DNA of 64,000 bases from Pseudoalteromonas nigrifaciens (GCF_002221505.1 NZ_CP011036.1:2604001-2668000), one strand, 5' to 3'. Positions 48,934-59,934 are shown, counted from the first letter of the stretch. Notes: a model not told the origin generated them from the sequence alone. Numbers and translations: made by a program.

Positions 48934-50013
48934 TTAATTTAAGTTACAGGCTTCGAGGCCCGATAAACGCATGCGTACTTCAATTTCTGGCAACTGGCGT
49001 GGTTTAACGCCTTCAAGCCCTTTTGCAAAGGCGCGAATATGCGCAGGTGTGGTGCCGCAGCAACCACCTACAATATTAATAAAGCCCGACTTACCCCAAT
49101 CAATAATTTCGGTTGCCATTTCTTTTGCTTCTAGGTCGTAGCCACCAAATTCGTTAGGCAAGCCTGCATTTGGATGCACAGAGGTAAAGGTTTCGCATAC
49201 ACGCGACAACTCTTGCACATATTGGCGCAGTAAATCTGGGCCTAAGGCGCAGTTAAGGCCTATAGAAAGCGGTTTAATATGGCGAATAGAGTTATAAAAG
49301 GCTTCGGTAGTTTGCCCCGAAAGCGTACGCCCAGAGGCATCGGTAATAGTGCCGGAGATCATAACTGGTAATGTGCGCCCTGCTTGCTCAAACGCTTCCT
49401 CTACTGCAAACGATGCAGCTTTAGCATTGAGGGTATCGAATATGGTTTCGATTAAAATAATATCGGCGCCACCTTCCATCAGTGCCAAGGTCGATTCTAC
49501 ATAGGCAGTAACTAAACGATCAAAGGTAACATTACGATAACCCGGATCGTTTACATCGGGCGACAATGAACAAGTTTTTGATGTTGGCCCAAGTACGCCC
49601 GCTACATAACGTGGTTTTTCGGGTGTTTTAGCACTAAACTCATCGCAAAGTAGCCGTGCCAATTTTGCCGACTCTAGGTTTATTTCACGGCTTAAATTAG
49701 CCATGTCGTAATCTTCCATCGAAATGGTGGTGGAGTTAAAGGTATTGGTTTCGATAATATCGGCACCGGCAGCTAAAAAGCTACGATGAATATCGGTAAT
49801 TATTTTAGGCTGCGTAAGGCTTAGTAAATCGTTATTACCGCGAATAAGTACATGCCAATCTTTAAAGCGCTCACCGCGATAGTCTTGCTCTTCTAATTGG
49901 TGTGCTTGGATCATAGTGCCCATAGCGCCGTCTAAAATTAAAATTCGCTCTTTTAACGCTGCACTTAGTTCGTCGTGCTTATTTTGGTCATTATTAAGAG
50001 GGTTATTCGGCAT
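48934..50013 (-). CDS. metH: Homocysteine-binding half of methionine synthase (split MetH)
   Basis: A 359-residue homocysteine S-methyltransferase domain, equal to the N-terminal domain of MetH. It includes [29 protein letters not shown] (zinc cysteine) and [15 protein letters not shown] (two zinc cysteines). It ends [11 protein letters not shown], where intact MetH continues directly into the pterin domain. Its ATG overlaps the end of metA by 11 nt. It should work with the downstream protein. Confidence 0.92.
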   Translation of the reverse strand: MPNNPLNNDQNKHDELSAALKERILILDGAMGTMIQAHQLEEQDYRGERFKDWHVLIRGNNDLLSLTQPKIITDIHRSFLAAGADIIETNTFNSTTISMEDYDMANLSREINLESAKLARLLCDEFSAKTPEKPRYVAGVLGPTSKTCSLSPDVNDPGYRNVTFDRLVTAYVESTLALMEGGADIILIETIFDTLNAKAASFAVEEAFEQAGRTLPVMISGTITDASGRTLSGQTTEAFYNSIRHIKPLSIGLNCALGPDLLRQYVQELSRVCETFTSVHPNAGLPNEFGGYDLEAKEMATEIIDWGKSGFINIVGGCCGTTPAHIRAFAKGLEGVKPRQLPEIEVRMRLSGLEACNLN

Positions 50014-50950
50014 AGTTGTTAGTCCTTACGTCTTGGCTAACTAAATTAATATCATAGGGTGTAGTTTGGTACACGTAATAATTTAACCAGTTCGAAAAAA
50101 GTAAAAAAGCATGGCTTTGCCACGTTTTTGAAGGTTGTTTAGTTGCATCATCATCTGGAAAGTAATTTTCGGGTTTGGGCGCATTGTCGCTTTTTTCGCA
50201 ATCGCGTTGGTATTCAGCTTTTAACGAGTCGGCATCATACTCTGGGTGGCCGGTAATAAACACTTGGCTGCCCGACTTATTTTTAACTAAGTAAGCACCT
50301 ACTTTCTCAGAACCCGCTAGCACGACTAGTTCATTGCAAGCATTTATTTTATTTACATCTACATGGCCATAACGCGAATGCGGCACTAAAAAGGTGTCGT
50401 CAAAGCCGCGCGTTAACGCCCCATGTTCAAAGTAACATTGGTGCGTAAATACGCCGCACAGTTTATCGGTTTTTAAATCGCGCTTTATTTTATAATGATG
50501 ATAAAGCGCTGCATGCGCTGCCCAACACGAAAAAAGTGTAGACGTAACATGCTGCTCAGCCCAATCTAAAATTGCGGTAAACTCATCCCAATAAGCTACA
50601 TCCTGGTACTCTAAATGCGCTAGCGGCGCGCCGGTAACTATTAATGCATCGTAGTTATTGTTTTTTACTTCTGAAAAATAACGATAAAAGGTGTCTAGGT
50701 GCTGCTCTGAATTACTGCTACTGCGATGAGTGTCAAGACGCAGTAGTTCTACATTTACTTGCAAGGGCGAATTGGCAAGCAAACGAATAAACTGTACTTC
50801 GGTTTCAACTTTATTAGGCATTAAGTTAAGAATAGCCAAACGCATGGGGCGAATTTCTTGCGTTTTTGCACGAGTTTGTGGCATTACAAATACGTTTTCT
50901 TGGCGCAGGCGAGCAATAGCTGGTAGCTCGTCTTTTACTGTAATTGGCAT
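50003..50950 (-). CDS. metA: Homoserine O-succinyltransferase
   Basis: A 315-residue MetA, the first committed step of methionine synthesis (homoserine to O-succinylhomoserine). The catalytic cysteine is Cys142 in [10 protein letters not shown]; the His/Glu of the triad is in TGHPEYD. The start at 50950 ([10 protein letters not shown]) matches the family and has AGGAG 7 nt before; an ATG 21 nt upstream has no RBS. It forms an operon with both metH genes and lies below tandem MetJ boxes. Confidence 0.93.
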   Translation of the reverse strand: MPITVKDELPAIARLRQENVFVMPQTRAKTQEIRPMRLAILNLMPNKVETEVQFIRLLANSPLQVNVELLRLDTHRSSSNSEQHLDTFYRYFSEVKNNNYDALIVTGAPLAHLEYQDVAYWDEFTAILDWAEQHVTSTLFSCWAAHAALYHHYKIKRDLKTDKLCGVFTHQCYFEHGALTRGFDDTFLVPHSRYGHVDVNKINACNELVVLAGSEKVGAYLVKNKSGSQVFITGHPEYDADSLKAEYQRDCEKSDNAPKPENYFPDDDATKQPSKTWQSHAFLLFSNWLNYYVYQTTPYDINLVSQDVRTNNYAE

Positions 50951-51016
50951 CCTTTTACTCCTATTCATCAAAACCGAAAACTTATTATGAACAGATAAGA
51001 AAAAATATCAACCAAT

Positions 51017-51040
51017 AGATGTATAGATGTCTAAATATCC
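51017..51040. promoter_or_regulatory. Tandem MetJ boxes (met operator)
   Basis: Three adjacent 8-mers resemble the MetJ consensus AGACGTCT: AGATGTAT, AGATGTCT and AAATATCC. They lie about 65 nt upstream of metA, where MetJ with SAM would repress the metA-metH operon. Confidence 0.7.
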
Positions 51041-51190
51041 AAATGAAATTTTTTCATCCTATTTTATAATCGTTTTTGCGCACTTTATAGTTTGTTTGTC
51101 GGTTTAAAATTGGCCATTCGTTGACTGCCTCACCCGTCAACCACTACAATAGAGCATTGTAATTTTTATTATTATTTGAAGGTTTTTTCC

Positions 51191-52864
51191 ATGGTTTTAC
51201 CTGATAAATTTATATTCTCGATGAGTCGAGTTTCTAAGGTTGTGCCACCTAAGCGCACTATCTTAAAAGACATCTCGTTACACTTTTTCCCGGGCGCTAA
51301 AATTGGTGTGCTTGGTTTAAACGGCTCTGGTAAATCAACATTGCTACGTATTATGGCCGGTGTTGACCAAGACTTTGAAGGTGATGCCTTTCCACAACCA
51401 GGCACTAAAATTGGTTACTTACCGCAAGAACCTGTTTTAGACGAAAGCAAAACCGTACGCGAAATCGTTGAGCAAGCTGTTGGCGAAGTTAAATACGCGC
51501 TTAAACGCCTTGACGAAGTGTATAACGAATACGCCATGGAAGACGCTGACTTTGACGCACTTGCAAAAGAGCAAGGCGAGCTTGAAGCGGTTATTCAAGC
51601 GCACGATGGTCACAACATAGACAACGTTTTAGAGCGCGCTGCCGATGCACTACGTTTACCTGAGTGGGATGCTAAAATTGAGCACCTTTCGGGTGGTGAA
51701 CGCCGCCGTGTTGCTATATGCCGACTGTTACTTGAAAAACCAGACATGCTTATTCTCGATGAGCCAACTAACCACTTAGACGCTGAGTCGGTTGCCTGGT
51801 TAGAGCGCTTCTTACACGATTACGAAGGCACAGTTGTGGCGGTAACGCATGACCGTTACTTCCTAGATAATGTAGCAGGTTGGATTTTAGAGCTTGACCG
51901 TGGTGAAGGTATTCCATGGGAAGGTAACTACTCTTCGTGGTTAGAGCAAAAAGATGCGCGCCTACAACAAGAGCAAAAATCTGAAAAAGCACGTCAAAAG
52001 TCAATTGCGCAAGAGCTTGAATGGGTTCGTTCAAACCCTAAAGGCCGCCAAGCTAAGTCAAAAGCACGTATGGCGCAGTTTACCGAAATGCAGCAGTCTG
52101 ATTATCAAAAACGTAACGAAACCAACGAAATGTTTATTCCGCCTGGCCCACGTTTAGGGGATCAAGTGCTTGAAATAACTAACTTACGTAAAAGCTTTGG
52201 CGACCGTGTATTAATCGACGATTTAAGCTTTAGCATGCCAAAAGGTGCCATTGTGGGCATTATTGGTGCTAACGGCGCGGGTAAATCAACACTGTTTAAA
52301 ATGATCAGCGGCGAGCAACAGCAAGACAGCGGCAACATCACCATAGGTGAAAGCGTACACATTGCAACGGTTGATCAGTTCCGTGACGGTATGGACGAAA
52401 GCAAAACTGTTTTCCAAGAAATATCAGACGGGCAAGACGTACTTAAAATTGGTAATTTTGAGTTCCCAAGCCGTGCTTACGTTAGCCGTTTTAACTTTAA
52501 AGGTAACGATCAGCAAAAGTTTGTTAAAGACCTATCGGGTGGTGAGCGTAACCGTTTACACCTTGCTAAGTTATTAAAAGCTGGCGGTAACGTGTTACTA
52601 CTCGATGAGCCAACTAACGACTTGGACGTTGAAACACTACGTGCACTAGAAAACGCTATTTTAGAGTTTCCTGGTTGTGTAATGTGTATATCGCATGACC
52701 GTTGGTTCCTTGACCGTATTGCTACACATATTTTAGATTACCGCGACGAAGGCCAAATTAACTTCTTTGATGGTAACTACACTGAATACGAAGAGTGGCT
52801 TAAAAAGACGTTAGGTGCTGAGGCAACTCAACCTAAGCGTATTAAGTACAAAAAGATTGGCTAA
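51191..52864 (+). CDS. ettA: Energy-dependent translational throttle protein EttA (ABC-F ATPase)
   Basis: A 557-residue cytoplasmic ABC-F protein with two ATPase domains and no membrane part. Walker A motifs are GLNGSGKST and GANGAGKST; signature motifs are LSGGERRR and LSGGERNR; Walker B segments are MLILDEPTNHLD and LLLDEPTNDLD. The start FSMSRVSKVVPPKR matches EttA. It gates the ribosomal E site in response to the ATP/ADP ratio. ATG 51191 has AAGG upstream. Confidence 0.93.
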   Translation: MVLPDKFIFSMSRVSKVVPPKRTILKDISLHFFPGAKIGVLGLNGSGKSTLLRIMAGVDQDFEGDAFPQPGTKIGYLPQEPVLDESKTVREIVEQAVGEVKYALKRLDEVYNEYAMEDADFDALAKEQGELEAVIQAHDGHNIDNVLERAADALRLPEWDAKIEHLSGGERRRVAICRLLLEKPDMLILDEPTNHLDAESVAWLERFLHDYEGTVVAVTHDRYFLDNVAGWILELDRGEGIPWEGNYSSWLEQKDARLQQEQKSEKARQKSIAQELEWVRSNPKGRQAKSKARMAQFTEMQQSDYQKRNETNEMFIPPGPRLGDQVLEITNLRKSFGDRVLIDDLSFSMPKGAIVGIIGANGAGKSTLFKMISGEQQQDSGNITIGESVHIATVDQFRDGMDESKTVFQEISDGQDVLKIGNFEFPSRAYVSRFNFKGNDQQKFVKDLSGGERNRLHLAKLLKAGGNVLLLDEPTNDLDVETLRALENAILEFPGCVMCISHDRWFLDRIATHILDYRDEGQINFFDGNYTEYEEWLKKTLGAEATQPKRIKYKKIG

Positions 52865-52892
52865 CAGCTAATTTTAAGCTCTAGGCAATAAT

Positions 52893-52923
52893 TAAGCCCT
52901 GCATTTATGTAGGGCTTTTGTTT
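52893..52923 (+). terminator. Terminator of ettA
   Basis: AAGCCCTGCA pairs with TGTAGGGCTT (one G-U), followed by TTTTGTTTT. Confidence 0.85.
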
Positions 52924-52950
52924 TATAACTATAACTACAAATAGAATTTT

Positions 52951-53859
52951 ATGACCCTAAATCCTCACTTGCCGTTAGTTTATCATCCTAATTACTCGTT
53001 TAGCTTTGATCCTAAACATCGCTTTGTAATGAGTAAATTTGCACATTTATACCAGCACGTTAAGCAGTTAGGATTAGTTGGCGATAACTTAGTACAGCCG
53101 TTATTAGGTACGCCAGAGGCACTAGAATTAGTACACTGCGAAAACTATATTCACGACCTATATCATAATCAATTAGACGAAAAAGCCATGCGCCGTATTG
53201 GTCTACCTTGGTCAAAAGAGCTAATGGCGCGTACCTTTACAGCCCCACAAGGTACACTACAAACCGCTCGCTTAGCCCTTAAACACGGTATGGCATGCCA
53301 TTTAGCAGGCGGTACACACCACGCGCATACTGATTTTGGCTCAGGCTATTGCATGGTTAACGACTTGGCTTTTACTACACAAACACTCATTGAGTCGGGT
53401 GAGGTTACTAATGTACTTATTTTTGATTTAGACGTACATCAAGGCGATGGCACCGCGGCCATGCTGCAACATCAGCCTTATGCGTATACCTGCTCGATTC
53501 ATTGCGAAAAAAACTTTCCGTTTCGTAAATCCCCTAGCGATTTAGATATTGGTTTAACTAACAATATGCAAGACGCTGAGTATTTAGGCATAGTTGACGA
53601 CACCCTGCAATTTTTGCTCAAAGAGCTAAACCCCGATTTAGTGCTGTACGATGCGGGAGTTGATGTGTGGCAACAAGACGGTTTAGGCAAACTCGATATT
53701 AGCTGGCAAGGTATAGAGCAGCGCGATCATCTCGTACTTAAACGCTGCCTTGAGCACAACACTCCGGTAGCTACGGTTATTGGCGGCGGTTACGACAGAG
53801 ATCACCAGCGTTTAGCTCAGCGTCATGGCATTGTAGTTGAGCAAGCAGCACGTTTTTAA
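52951..53859 (+). CDS. Histone deacetylase family protein
   Basis: A 302-residue deacetylase of the HDAC/acetoin utilisation family. Active-site elements: AGGTHHAH (catalytic histidine pair), LIFDLDVHQGDGTA (zinc ligands Asp and His) and LYDAGVDVW (third ligand). It probably removes acetyl groups from small molecules or proteins. The RBS is weak. It follows ettA after a terminator. Confidence 0.88.
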   Translation: MTLNPHLPLVYHPNYSFSFDPKHRFVMSKFAHLYQHVKQLGLVGDNLVQPLLGTPEALELVHCENYIHDLYHNQLDEKAMRRIGLPWSKELMARTFTAPQGTLQTARLALKHGMACHLAGGTHHAHTDFGSGYCMVNDLAFTTQTLIESGEVTNVLIFDLDVHQGDGTAAMLQHQPYAYTCSIHCEKNFPFRKSPSDLDIGLTNNMQDAEYLGIVDDTLQFLLKELNPDLVLYDAGVDVWQQDGLGKLDISWQGIEQRDHLVLKRCLEHNTPVATVIGGGYDRDHQRLAQRHGIVVEQAARF

Positions 53860-53910
53860 TAGTTTTAGAGTTTTGGTATAAATACATATTGCAGCGGGCG
53901 TTAAAACGAA

Positions 53911-53943
53911 AAAAGGCTCCTCGAATATCTCAGAGCCTTTGTT
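53911..53943 (-). terminator. Terminator of the cyo operon
   Basis: AAAGGCTC pairs with GAGCCTTT; the minus strand continues into a T6 run, serving cyoE. The plus-strand T tract is weaker. Confidence 0.75.
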
Positions 53944-53953
53944 AACTTTGGAA

Positions 53954-54008
53954 TTAACTCGGTACTATTAACTCGGTACTATTAACTAGGTGTATTAACT
54001 AGGTATGA
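53954..54008. repeat. Four tandem 13-14 bp repeats beyond cyoE
   Basis: TTAACTCGGTACTA occurs twice in tandem, followed by TTAACTAGGTGTA and TTAACTAGGTATGA, between the cyoE stop and its terminator. Confidence 0.8.
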
Positions 54009-54030
54009 TTAAATTAACCGCAACTTAAAC

Positions 54031-54915
54031 TTAACTAAGTACGAGTAACTGCGGCGCTATGCTTTGATAATCTACCGCCATAGCAATACTAAGTGCGGTA
54101 ATATTAATAATTGAAAACGCGAATACTTGGCGTGCCCAGCCGCTTATATCTATATTACGACGATAGCCCCGCAGCGCCATTAACAGCCACCAAAAACTAG
54201 TAATACAGGCAACCGCCATAAAAGCAGCACCGGTATAACCACTAATAGGTAGCAGCATTACAACCAAGGCATATATGGCAATATAAAGCACAATATGGCG
54301 TTTTGCTTTATCAATACCTTGCGCTACAGGTAATACAGGAATACCCGCTGCTTGGTAATCTTTAAAGCGAAAAATAGCAATGGCGTATGAGTGCGGCATT
54401 TGCCACAGGCTAAACATTACCAGTAAAATTAATGCCCCCATATCAAACTCCCCAGATACTGCGCAGTAACCAACAACCGGTGGCACAGCCCCCGATAAAC
54501 TGCCAATAAAAGTGCCATAAACTGAGTTACGCTTCATGTAAAGGCTATAAACCCCTACATAAATAAAGTAACCAAAGGCGGCAAAAAATACTGCTGCAGG
54601 AGTGGTATAAGCTATTAATAAACCAAAGCCTATAATCCCCAATACCACCCCATGACATAAAGCAGCCATTGCAGACATTTCGCCCGTTACTGTTACCCGG
54701 GTGCGAGTACGCGCCATGGCAATATCTATATCTCGGTCAATCACATTATTAATAGCACAACCTGATGCAACCACTAGCGATAAGCCAATTAAGGTAGCAA
54801 CCATTAGCCATGGGTTTATATCACCGCGGGAGGCTAGTAAAAACCCGCCCGCTACGCTGATTAAGTTACCCATAATAATACCTGGCTTAGTTACTGATAA
54901 ATAACGACGAAACAT
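54031..54915 (-). CDS. cyoE: Protohaem IX farnesyltransferase
   Basis: A 294-residue membrane prenyltransferase with about eight segments. The substrate motif is NNVIDRDID (residues 56-64) followed by MARTRTR. It converts haem B to haem O for the bo-type oxidase encoded just upstream. It is last in the cyoABCDE operon, 9 nt after cyoD. Confidence 0.93.
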   Translation of the reverse strand: MFRRYLSVTKPGIIMGNLISVAGGFLLASRGDINPWLMVATLIGLSLVVASGCAINNVIDRDIDIAMARTRTRVTVTGEMSAMAALCHGVVLGIIGFGLLIAYTTPAAVFFAAFGYFIYVGVYSLYMKRNSVYGTFIGSLSGAVPPVVGYCAVSGEFDMGALILLVMFSLWQMPHSYAIAIFRFKDYQAAGIPVLPVAQGIDKAKRHIVLYIAIYALVVMLLPISGYTGAAFMAVACITSFWWLLMALRGYRRNIDISGWARQVFAFSIINITALSIAMAVDYQSIAPQLLVLS

Positions 54916-54924
54916 CTTTAGCTC

Positions 54925-55284
54925 CTAATACATCATCATTGCGTTAGATTCGTAAATAATCCAAACAGATAGCCCAACCACCATAACAATAATTAGGGCA
55001 CTGAATAAAAATGAGAAGGTACTTGCACGGCCATCTTCGGTAATAAAATTAAGGTGTAAAAAGTATTTTAAATGTACCCAAATTTGTACTACGGCTAGAG
55101 TAATAATGCTGTAAAGCGTGGTTGCTTTTGAAAAGTCGCCACTCATTACCATATAAAATGGTATAGCGGTTAAAATTACCGACAATACAAAACCAATTAA
55201 ATAACTTTTAACACTGCCGTGAGATTCATCGTGGTGATGCTCATTTTGCATTTGCTTTAAAGCATGTGTTTCGCTGTGGCTCAT
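54925..55284 (-). CDS. cyoD: Cytochrome bo3 oxidase subunit IV
   Basis: A 119-residue subunit with three membrane segments after a His-rich N-terminus (NEHHHDESHG). It supports assembly of the oxidase. The start at 55284 (MSHSETHAL) overlaps the cyoC stop (TAATG) and follows GGGAG; a longer frame to 55350 would run into cyoC without an RBS. Confidence 0.9.
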   Translation of the reverse strand: MSHSETHALKQMQNEHHHDESHGSVKSYLIGFVLSVILTAIPFYMVMSGDFSKATTLYSIITLAVVQIWVHLKYFLHLNFITEDGRASTFSFLFSALIIVMVVGLSVWIIYESNAMMMY

Positions 55285-55931
55285 TACATTGCTCCCATTA
55301 AATAAACTAGGGTGAATACACAAATCCACACAATATCTAAAAAGTGCCAAAACAAGCTTAAGCAGCTCAAACGCGTTACGGTTGCTTTACCTAAGCCACG
55401 TTTAGCAACTTCAATCATCATTACACTCATCCAAATTAAACCTGCGGTTACGTGTAAACCATGCAAGCCAACTAATGCAAAAAACGAGGTTAAAAAAGCA
55501 CTTTTTTGTGGACCATTGCCATGCACAATTAGGTGATTAAATTCGTAAACCTCCATACTAATAAACACCACACCTAAACAAAAAGTAACCGCTAACCATA
55601 TTAAGGTCAGCGCCTTTTTTTGCCCTTGCGCGGCTATCATTGCAAAACCAAAGGTAATACTACTAATAAGCAGTGCGGCAGTTTCTACTGCTACAAAGTC
55701 GAGTTCAAAAATATCTTTACCCGATACGCCGCCAGCGGTGTTCATAAACAACACCGCGTAGGTAGCAAAAAACGAGGCAAACAATAGGCAATCGGTCATT
55801 AAGTAAAGCCAAAAACCAAAAGTAGTATTACTAGAGGTATCATGATGCGCGTGAGCATCATGATCCTGTTTGGTATTTACAATTGCAGAGTTTAAAGTTA
55901 CTGACTCTTGACTAACAGACAAGGTACTCAT
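55284..55931 (-). CDS. cyoC: Cytochrome bo3 oxidase subunit III
   Basis: A 215-residue integral membrane subunit with five segments, of the haem-copper oxidase subunit III family ([38 protein letters not shown]). Start and stop overlap its neighbours: ATGA with cyoB and TAATG with cyoD, indicating coupled translation. Confidence 0.93.
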   Translation of the reverse strand: MSTLSVSQESVTLNSAIVNTKQDHDAHAHHDTSSNTTFGFWLYLMTDCLLFASFFATYAVLFMNTAGGVSGKDIFELDFVAVETAALLISSITFGFAMIAAQGQKKALTLIWLAVTFCLGVVFISMEVYEFNHLIVHGNGPQKSAFLTSFFALVGLHGLHVTAGLIWMSVMMIEVAKRGLGKATVTRLSCLSLFWHFLDIVWICVFTLVYLMGAM

Positions 55932-57931
55932 GCGTTTAGCTCCTTATCAGTGGCTAAAATAGTGGCACTTAAGTTATGTGCTTGTTCAATACGTGCTACT
56001 TCGTCGGGCTGCACATAGTAGTCAACATCGCTTGCATAACAACGTTTGATAAATATAGCTATGCCTCCTACTAAACCTGCCGCAGCTAACCACCAAATAT
56101 GCCAGATCATGGCGAAACAAAATGCGGTTAAACTAGCAGCCATAAGTACCCCTGCCGAAGTGTTTTTAGGCATATGAATTGGGCTATAGCTTATTTTACC
56201 TTGATAAGCTTCGCCTTTTTCTTTCATGTCGGTCCAGGCATCAATATCGTCAACATGCGGTATTTGGGCAAAGTTATAAGCCTGTGGTGGTGACGATGTT
56301 GACCATTCAAGCGTGTGACCGTTCCATGGATCGCCGGTAGCATCGTCAAGTGCTTCACGGTCTCTAAAGCTCACATACAATTGAATTACTTGGCAAATAA
56401 TACCAAACATAATAATGACTGCGCCTACTGCAGCTATGTATAACCAAATATTCCAATCTGGGTTATTGGTGTGATTTAAACGACGGGTCATACCTAAAAA
56501 GCCTAATACGTACAGCGGCATAAACGCGACAAAAAAGCCAATAATCCAACACCAAAATGCGCCTTTACCCCAGCCTTCATTTAGCTTAAATCCCATTGCT
56601 TTAGGGAACCAAAATGCAAAGCCCGCAAGGTAGCCAAATACCGCGCCACCAATAATAGTATTATGAAAATGCGCGATTAAAAACAAACTGTTATGCAGTA
56701 CGTAGTCAGCACCAGGTATTGCTAATAGCACTCCGGTCATGCCACCTACGGTAAAGGTAACCATAAAGCCAAGCGTCCACAATACGGGTACGGTTATACG
56801 TAAACGACCACGGTAAATAGTAAATAACCAGTTAAACAACTTAACCCCGGTTGGTACGGCAATAACCATGGTCATTACCCCAAAAAACGCATTAACGTTG
56901 GCGCTCGAACCCATGGTAAAAAAGTGATGTAACCACACAATAAAGCCTAAAATAGAGATAGCACCACTGGCGTAAATCATCGACTTATAACCAAATAGAC
57001 GTTTGCTGGTAAAGGTAGAAATTATTTCAGAGAACACACCAAATGCTGGCAGCACTAAAATATAAACCTCTGGATGACCCCACGCCCAAAATAGGTTGAT
57101 GTACATCATGGCGTTTCCGCCCAGATCATTGGTAAAGAAGTGAAAATCGAGATAACGGTCAAGCGTTAGCATGGCCAATACGGCTGTTAAAATAGGGAAT
57201 GATGCGGCAATTAAAATATTAGCCCATGTACAGGTCCAAGTAAAAACCGGCATTTTCATTAAGCTCATACCTGGTGCACGCATTTTAAACACGGTAACTA
57301 AAAAGTTCACTGCGGTTAATAATGTGCCAAGCCCTGATATTTGCAACGCCCATATATAATAGTCGACCCCCACCCCGGCACTAAAAGTTAGCTCCGAGAG
57401 CGGTGGATAAGCCACCCAACCTGTTTTTGCAAACTCACCAAAAATAAGTGACAAATTAATTAAAATAGCGCCACTGGCAGTAAGCCAAAAGCTTAAGTTA
57501 TTTAAAAATGGAAAAGCGACATCACGTGCGCCAATTTGCAATGGCACTATAATATTCATTAAACCTATCATAAATGGCATGGCCATAAAGATGATCATAA
57601 TAACGCCGTGTGCGGTAAATATTTGGTCGTAATGTTCTGGTGGCAAATACCCAGGAGCTCCACTGGTAGCAAGTGCTAACTGAGCACGCATCATAATGGC
57701 ATCAGAAAACCCACGAAATAACATAATTAACGCTAATAAAATGTACATTACGCCTAAGCGTTTATGATCAACCGAGGTGATCCAGTCGCGCCACAGCACG
57801 CCCCATTTTTTATATTTTGTAATAAGCCCGGCAATAATAAGCCCAGCTAATGCAATAACGGCCATGGTTACCATAATAATGGGTTCATGAAACGGAATTG
57901 CATCCATTGAAAGTTTACCTAAAAACAACAT
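55928..57931 (-). CDS. cyoB: Cytochrome bo3 oxidase subunit I
   Basis: A 667-residue catalytic subunit with about 15 membrane segments. It carries haem and CuB ligands in [41 protein letters not shown] and [14 protein letters not shown]. It reduces oxygen to water using ubiquinol and pumps protons. It begins 2 nt after cyoA. Confidence 0.95.
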   Translation of the reverse strand: MLFLGKLSMDAIPFHEPIIMVTMAVIALAGLIIAGLITKYKKWGVLWRDWITSVDHKRLGVMYILLALIMLFRGFSDAIMMRAQLALATSGAPGYLPPEHYDQIFTAHGVIMIIFMAMPFMIGLMNIIVPLQIGARDVAFPFLNNLSFWLTASGAILINLSLIFGEFAKTGWVAYPPLSELTFSAGVGVDYYIWALQISGLGTLLTAVNFLVTVFKMRAPGMSLMKMPVFTWTCTWANILIAASFPILTAVLAMLTLDRYLDFHFFTNDLGGNAMMYINLFWAWGHPEVYILVLPAFGVFSEIISTFTSKRLFGYKSMIYASGAISILGFIVWLHHFFTMGSSANVNAFFGVMTMVIAVPTGVKLFNWLFTIYRGRLRITVPVLWTLGFMVTFTVGGMTGVLLAIPGADYVLHNSLFLIAHFHNTIIGGAVFGYLAGFAFWFPKAMGFKLNEGWGKGAFWCWIIGFFVAFMPLYVLGFLGMTRRLNHTNNPDWNIWLYIAAVGAVIIMFGIICQVIQLYVSFRDREALDDATGDPWNGHTLEWSTSSPPQAYNFAQIPHVDDIDAWTDMKEKGEAYQGKISYSPIHMPKNTSAGVLMAASLTAFCFAMIWHIWWLAAAGLVGGIAIFIKRCYASDVDYYVQPDEVARIEQAHNLSATILATDKELNA

Positions 57932-57933
57932 GG

Positions 57934-58848
57934 TTATTCCTCGCCTTGGCTGTGAGATGAGTGCGTTGAATGCTCGCCCATTGCAGGGTGCTTTTTATTC
58001 ATATCGCCGTGTGCGCCCATATATTTCATCACTATGGTATGAAATAAGCCTGATTCAACGTCGCCGTAGTAGGCCACTGGGTTGTTTTCGCTCGCTTTAG
58101 CCAGCTCAACATAATTGGCGTGAGTAAGGTTATTACCTTGTGCTTTAATATCGCTTACCCATTTGTCAAAACCGGCTTGGGTAGGAGTAGCAATGGCATT
58201 AAACTTCATACCGGTAAAACCTGCACCACTGTAATTGGCCGAAAAACCTTTAAAAGTCCCCGGTTCATTGGCGATTAAATGCAGTTTGGTTTCCATGCCA
58301 GCCATTGAGTATATTTGACTCCCCAATTGCGGAATAAAAAATGAATTCATGGTGCTCTCTGAAGTGATTTTATATTCAACAGGCACGTTTGCCGGAAACA
58401 CCAACTCGTTAACCGTAGCAATGCCTTGCTCAGGGTAAATAAATAACCACTTCCAGTTTAGCGATACCACTTCAACAGTGAGGTGCTTGCCTTTGCCTTC
58501 AATTGGTTTATAAGGGTCTAGCGCTTGCGTAGACTGCCAAGTAATAACACCTAAAATAACAACAATAACAATAGGAACAGCCCACACAACAGCTTCAATC
58601 TTATTAGAATGAGCCCATTTGGGAGCGTAAATTTCATGAGTTTGTGTGTCTCTATATTTCCAAGCGAAATATAAAGTCATCACAATAACGGGGATCACTA
58701 CCAGTAACATAAGCACAGTAGCTATGATGATTAAGTTTTTCTCATCAATGCCTATCTGCCCTTTTGGATCGAGTATCCCGCCTTTACAGCCTGACAACGC
58801 CAGTACTGTACTAGCTAAAGCAATATTACAGAGGTTACGAATTATCAA
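57934..58848 (-). CDS. cyoA: Cytochrome bo3 oxidase subunit II
   Basis: A 304-residue subunit II with a lipobox (LALSGC, Cys21), two membrane segments and a periplasmic cupredoxin domain ([20 protein letters not shown]) that lacks the CuA cysteines, as expected for quinol oxidases. A His-rich tail ([14 protein letters not shown]) is unusual. The start is TTG with AGGATAG just upstream. First gene of the operon. Confidence 0.93.
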   Translation of the reverse strand: MIIRNLCNIALASTVLALSGCKGGILDPKGQIGIDEKNLIIIATVLMLLVVIPVIVMTLYFAWKYRDTQTHEIYAPKWAHSNKIEAVVWAVPIVIVVILGVITWQSTQALDPYKPIEGKGKHLTVEVVSLNWKWLFIYPEQGIATVNELVFPANVPVEYKITSESTMNSFFIPQLGSQIYSMAGMETKLHLIANEPGTFKGFSANYSGAGFTGMKFNAIATPTQAGFDKWVSDIKAQGNNLTHANYVELAKASENNPVAYYGDVESGLFHTIVMKYMGAHGDMNKKHPAMGEHSTHSSHSQGEE

Positions 58849-59163
58849 GGGACTATCCTACAAACCTAAAAGTTCTAAGGTGCTGCTTTAAAATAGCGCT
58901 AAGCAACGGTTTATCGGTAAACCCAAGTTAACTAATATCAAATTATAAAAAATAAGGGGGCTATTCAAAATCTAAAGCTCATGCCAATAAAGACCTAGCA
59001 ACAAACCCAGCTTTCTAAACGCATTTATATAACGTAATAAAAGTTAACTTGGGTGAGTGGTGGTTGGCTGAAATGTGTTTAAAAAACACTGAGCTACTTT
59101 GTTTACAACAGGCTAATTATTTACAGCAAGACAAAATAATTAAACCAATAACAAGGGGTAACC
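58849..59163. other. 315-base region upstream of cyoA
   Basis: No ORF is convincing. It contains the RBS and probable promoter of cyoA and a 13-bp inverted repeat (ACCCAAGTTAACT at 58921-58933, its complement at 59042-59054) separated by 108 nt. Confidence 0.5.
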
Positions 59164-59589
59164 TTACAGACAACCTGTAAAGCTAGGTGGAGCACGACAA
59201 CCATGTGCGGCTTGCACTGGTTGGCTAACTTTAGCCTCGCTAAAAGCAAAGGCTGCTTTACGGAGGATTATTCCAGCACGACGTGCTGAAAATGTATGAA
59301 ACAATAACCAACAAAGGCCAATAAGTAACTGGCTAGAAATAATCGGATAAGCTAAAAATTCAGCAATTGTTAGTAATAACGGCTTTACAAAAGTGTTATC
59401 GCTTAACAAAGCTTCAAGGCTAAATGCATCCTCTGCAGCTCCGCTTAGCAGCATTAGGGGATTAAATACGACTAATGTTATAGCCACGCACACGCCTTTT
59501 CCAGCCTTATTCAAGCGCCCACACAATGCACTCTCGCCAAAGGCAAGCTGAACATTAGTATGATTACAAGATAGTGCGTTCAAAGACAT
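59164..59589 (-). CDS. Possible small membrane protein upstream of cyoA
   Basis: A 141-residue ORF with two probable membrane segments (about residues 34-51 and 71-95) and seven cysteines. AAGTAGG lies 5 nt before the ATG. It is not recognised. It reads toward cyoA, 315 nt away, and a perfect FNR-type box lies 138 nt upstream. Codon context is plausible but not decisive, so it may be a chance ORF. Confidence 0.4.
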   Translation of the reverse strand: MSLNALSCNHTNVQLAFGESALCGRLNKAGKGVCVAITLVVFNPLMLLSGAAEDAFSLEALLSDNTFVKPLLLTIAEFLAYPIISSQLLIGLCWLLFHTFSARRAGIILRKAAFAFSEAKVSQPVQAAHGCRAPPSFTGCL

Positions 59590-59726
59590 TAACCTACTTA
59601 AATGACTAATAACAAAAATAACTCAATACGCAAATAATGAAAAATAACAAATCACACCTGCTGTAAGCCTAAAATCAGCTGCTAAATACAATTAGATCCG
59701 ACTAGCACAAACTTGCTAAGTGGAAA

Positions 59727-59740
59727 TTGATTTGCATCAA
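59727..59740. promoter_or_regulatory. FNR/Anr-type anaerobic box
   Basis: TTGAT TTGC ATCAA matches the FNR consensus exactly. It lies upstream of the possible ORF at 59164-59589 and the cyo operon, an aerobic oxidase commonly controlled by oxygen-responsive regulators. Confidence 0.6.
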
Positions 59741-59934
59741 TCAAACTTTCAAAACTTACTGAAAGTTCGAACGTGAGTATAACAAAGCGAGTGGGCTGCA
59801 CAAGAAAAAATAATAAATATTTAGCATTTTTACTTCATTAATTTTTATACCTAATCAAATTTTGCTTATTTATATTGATAAAACAACGTCCAGTTCAATA
59901 ACAATTTAATTAGCCTTAAGTTAGTTTTCGTTTT

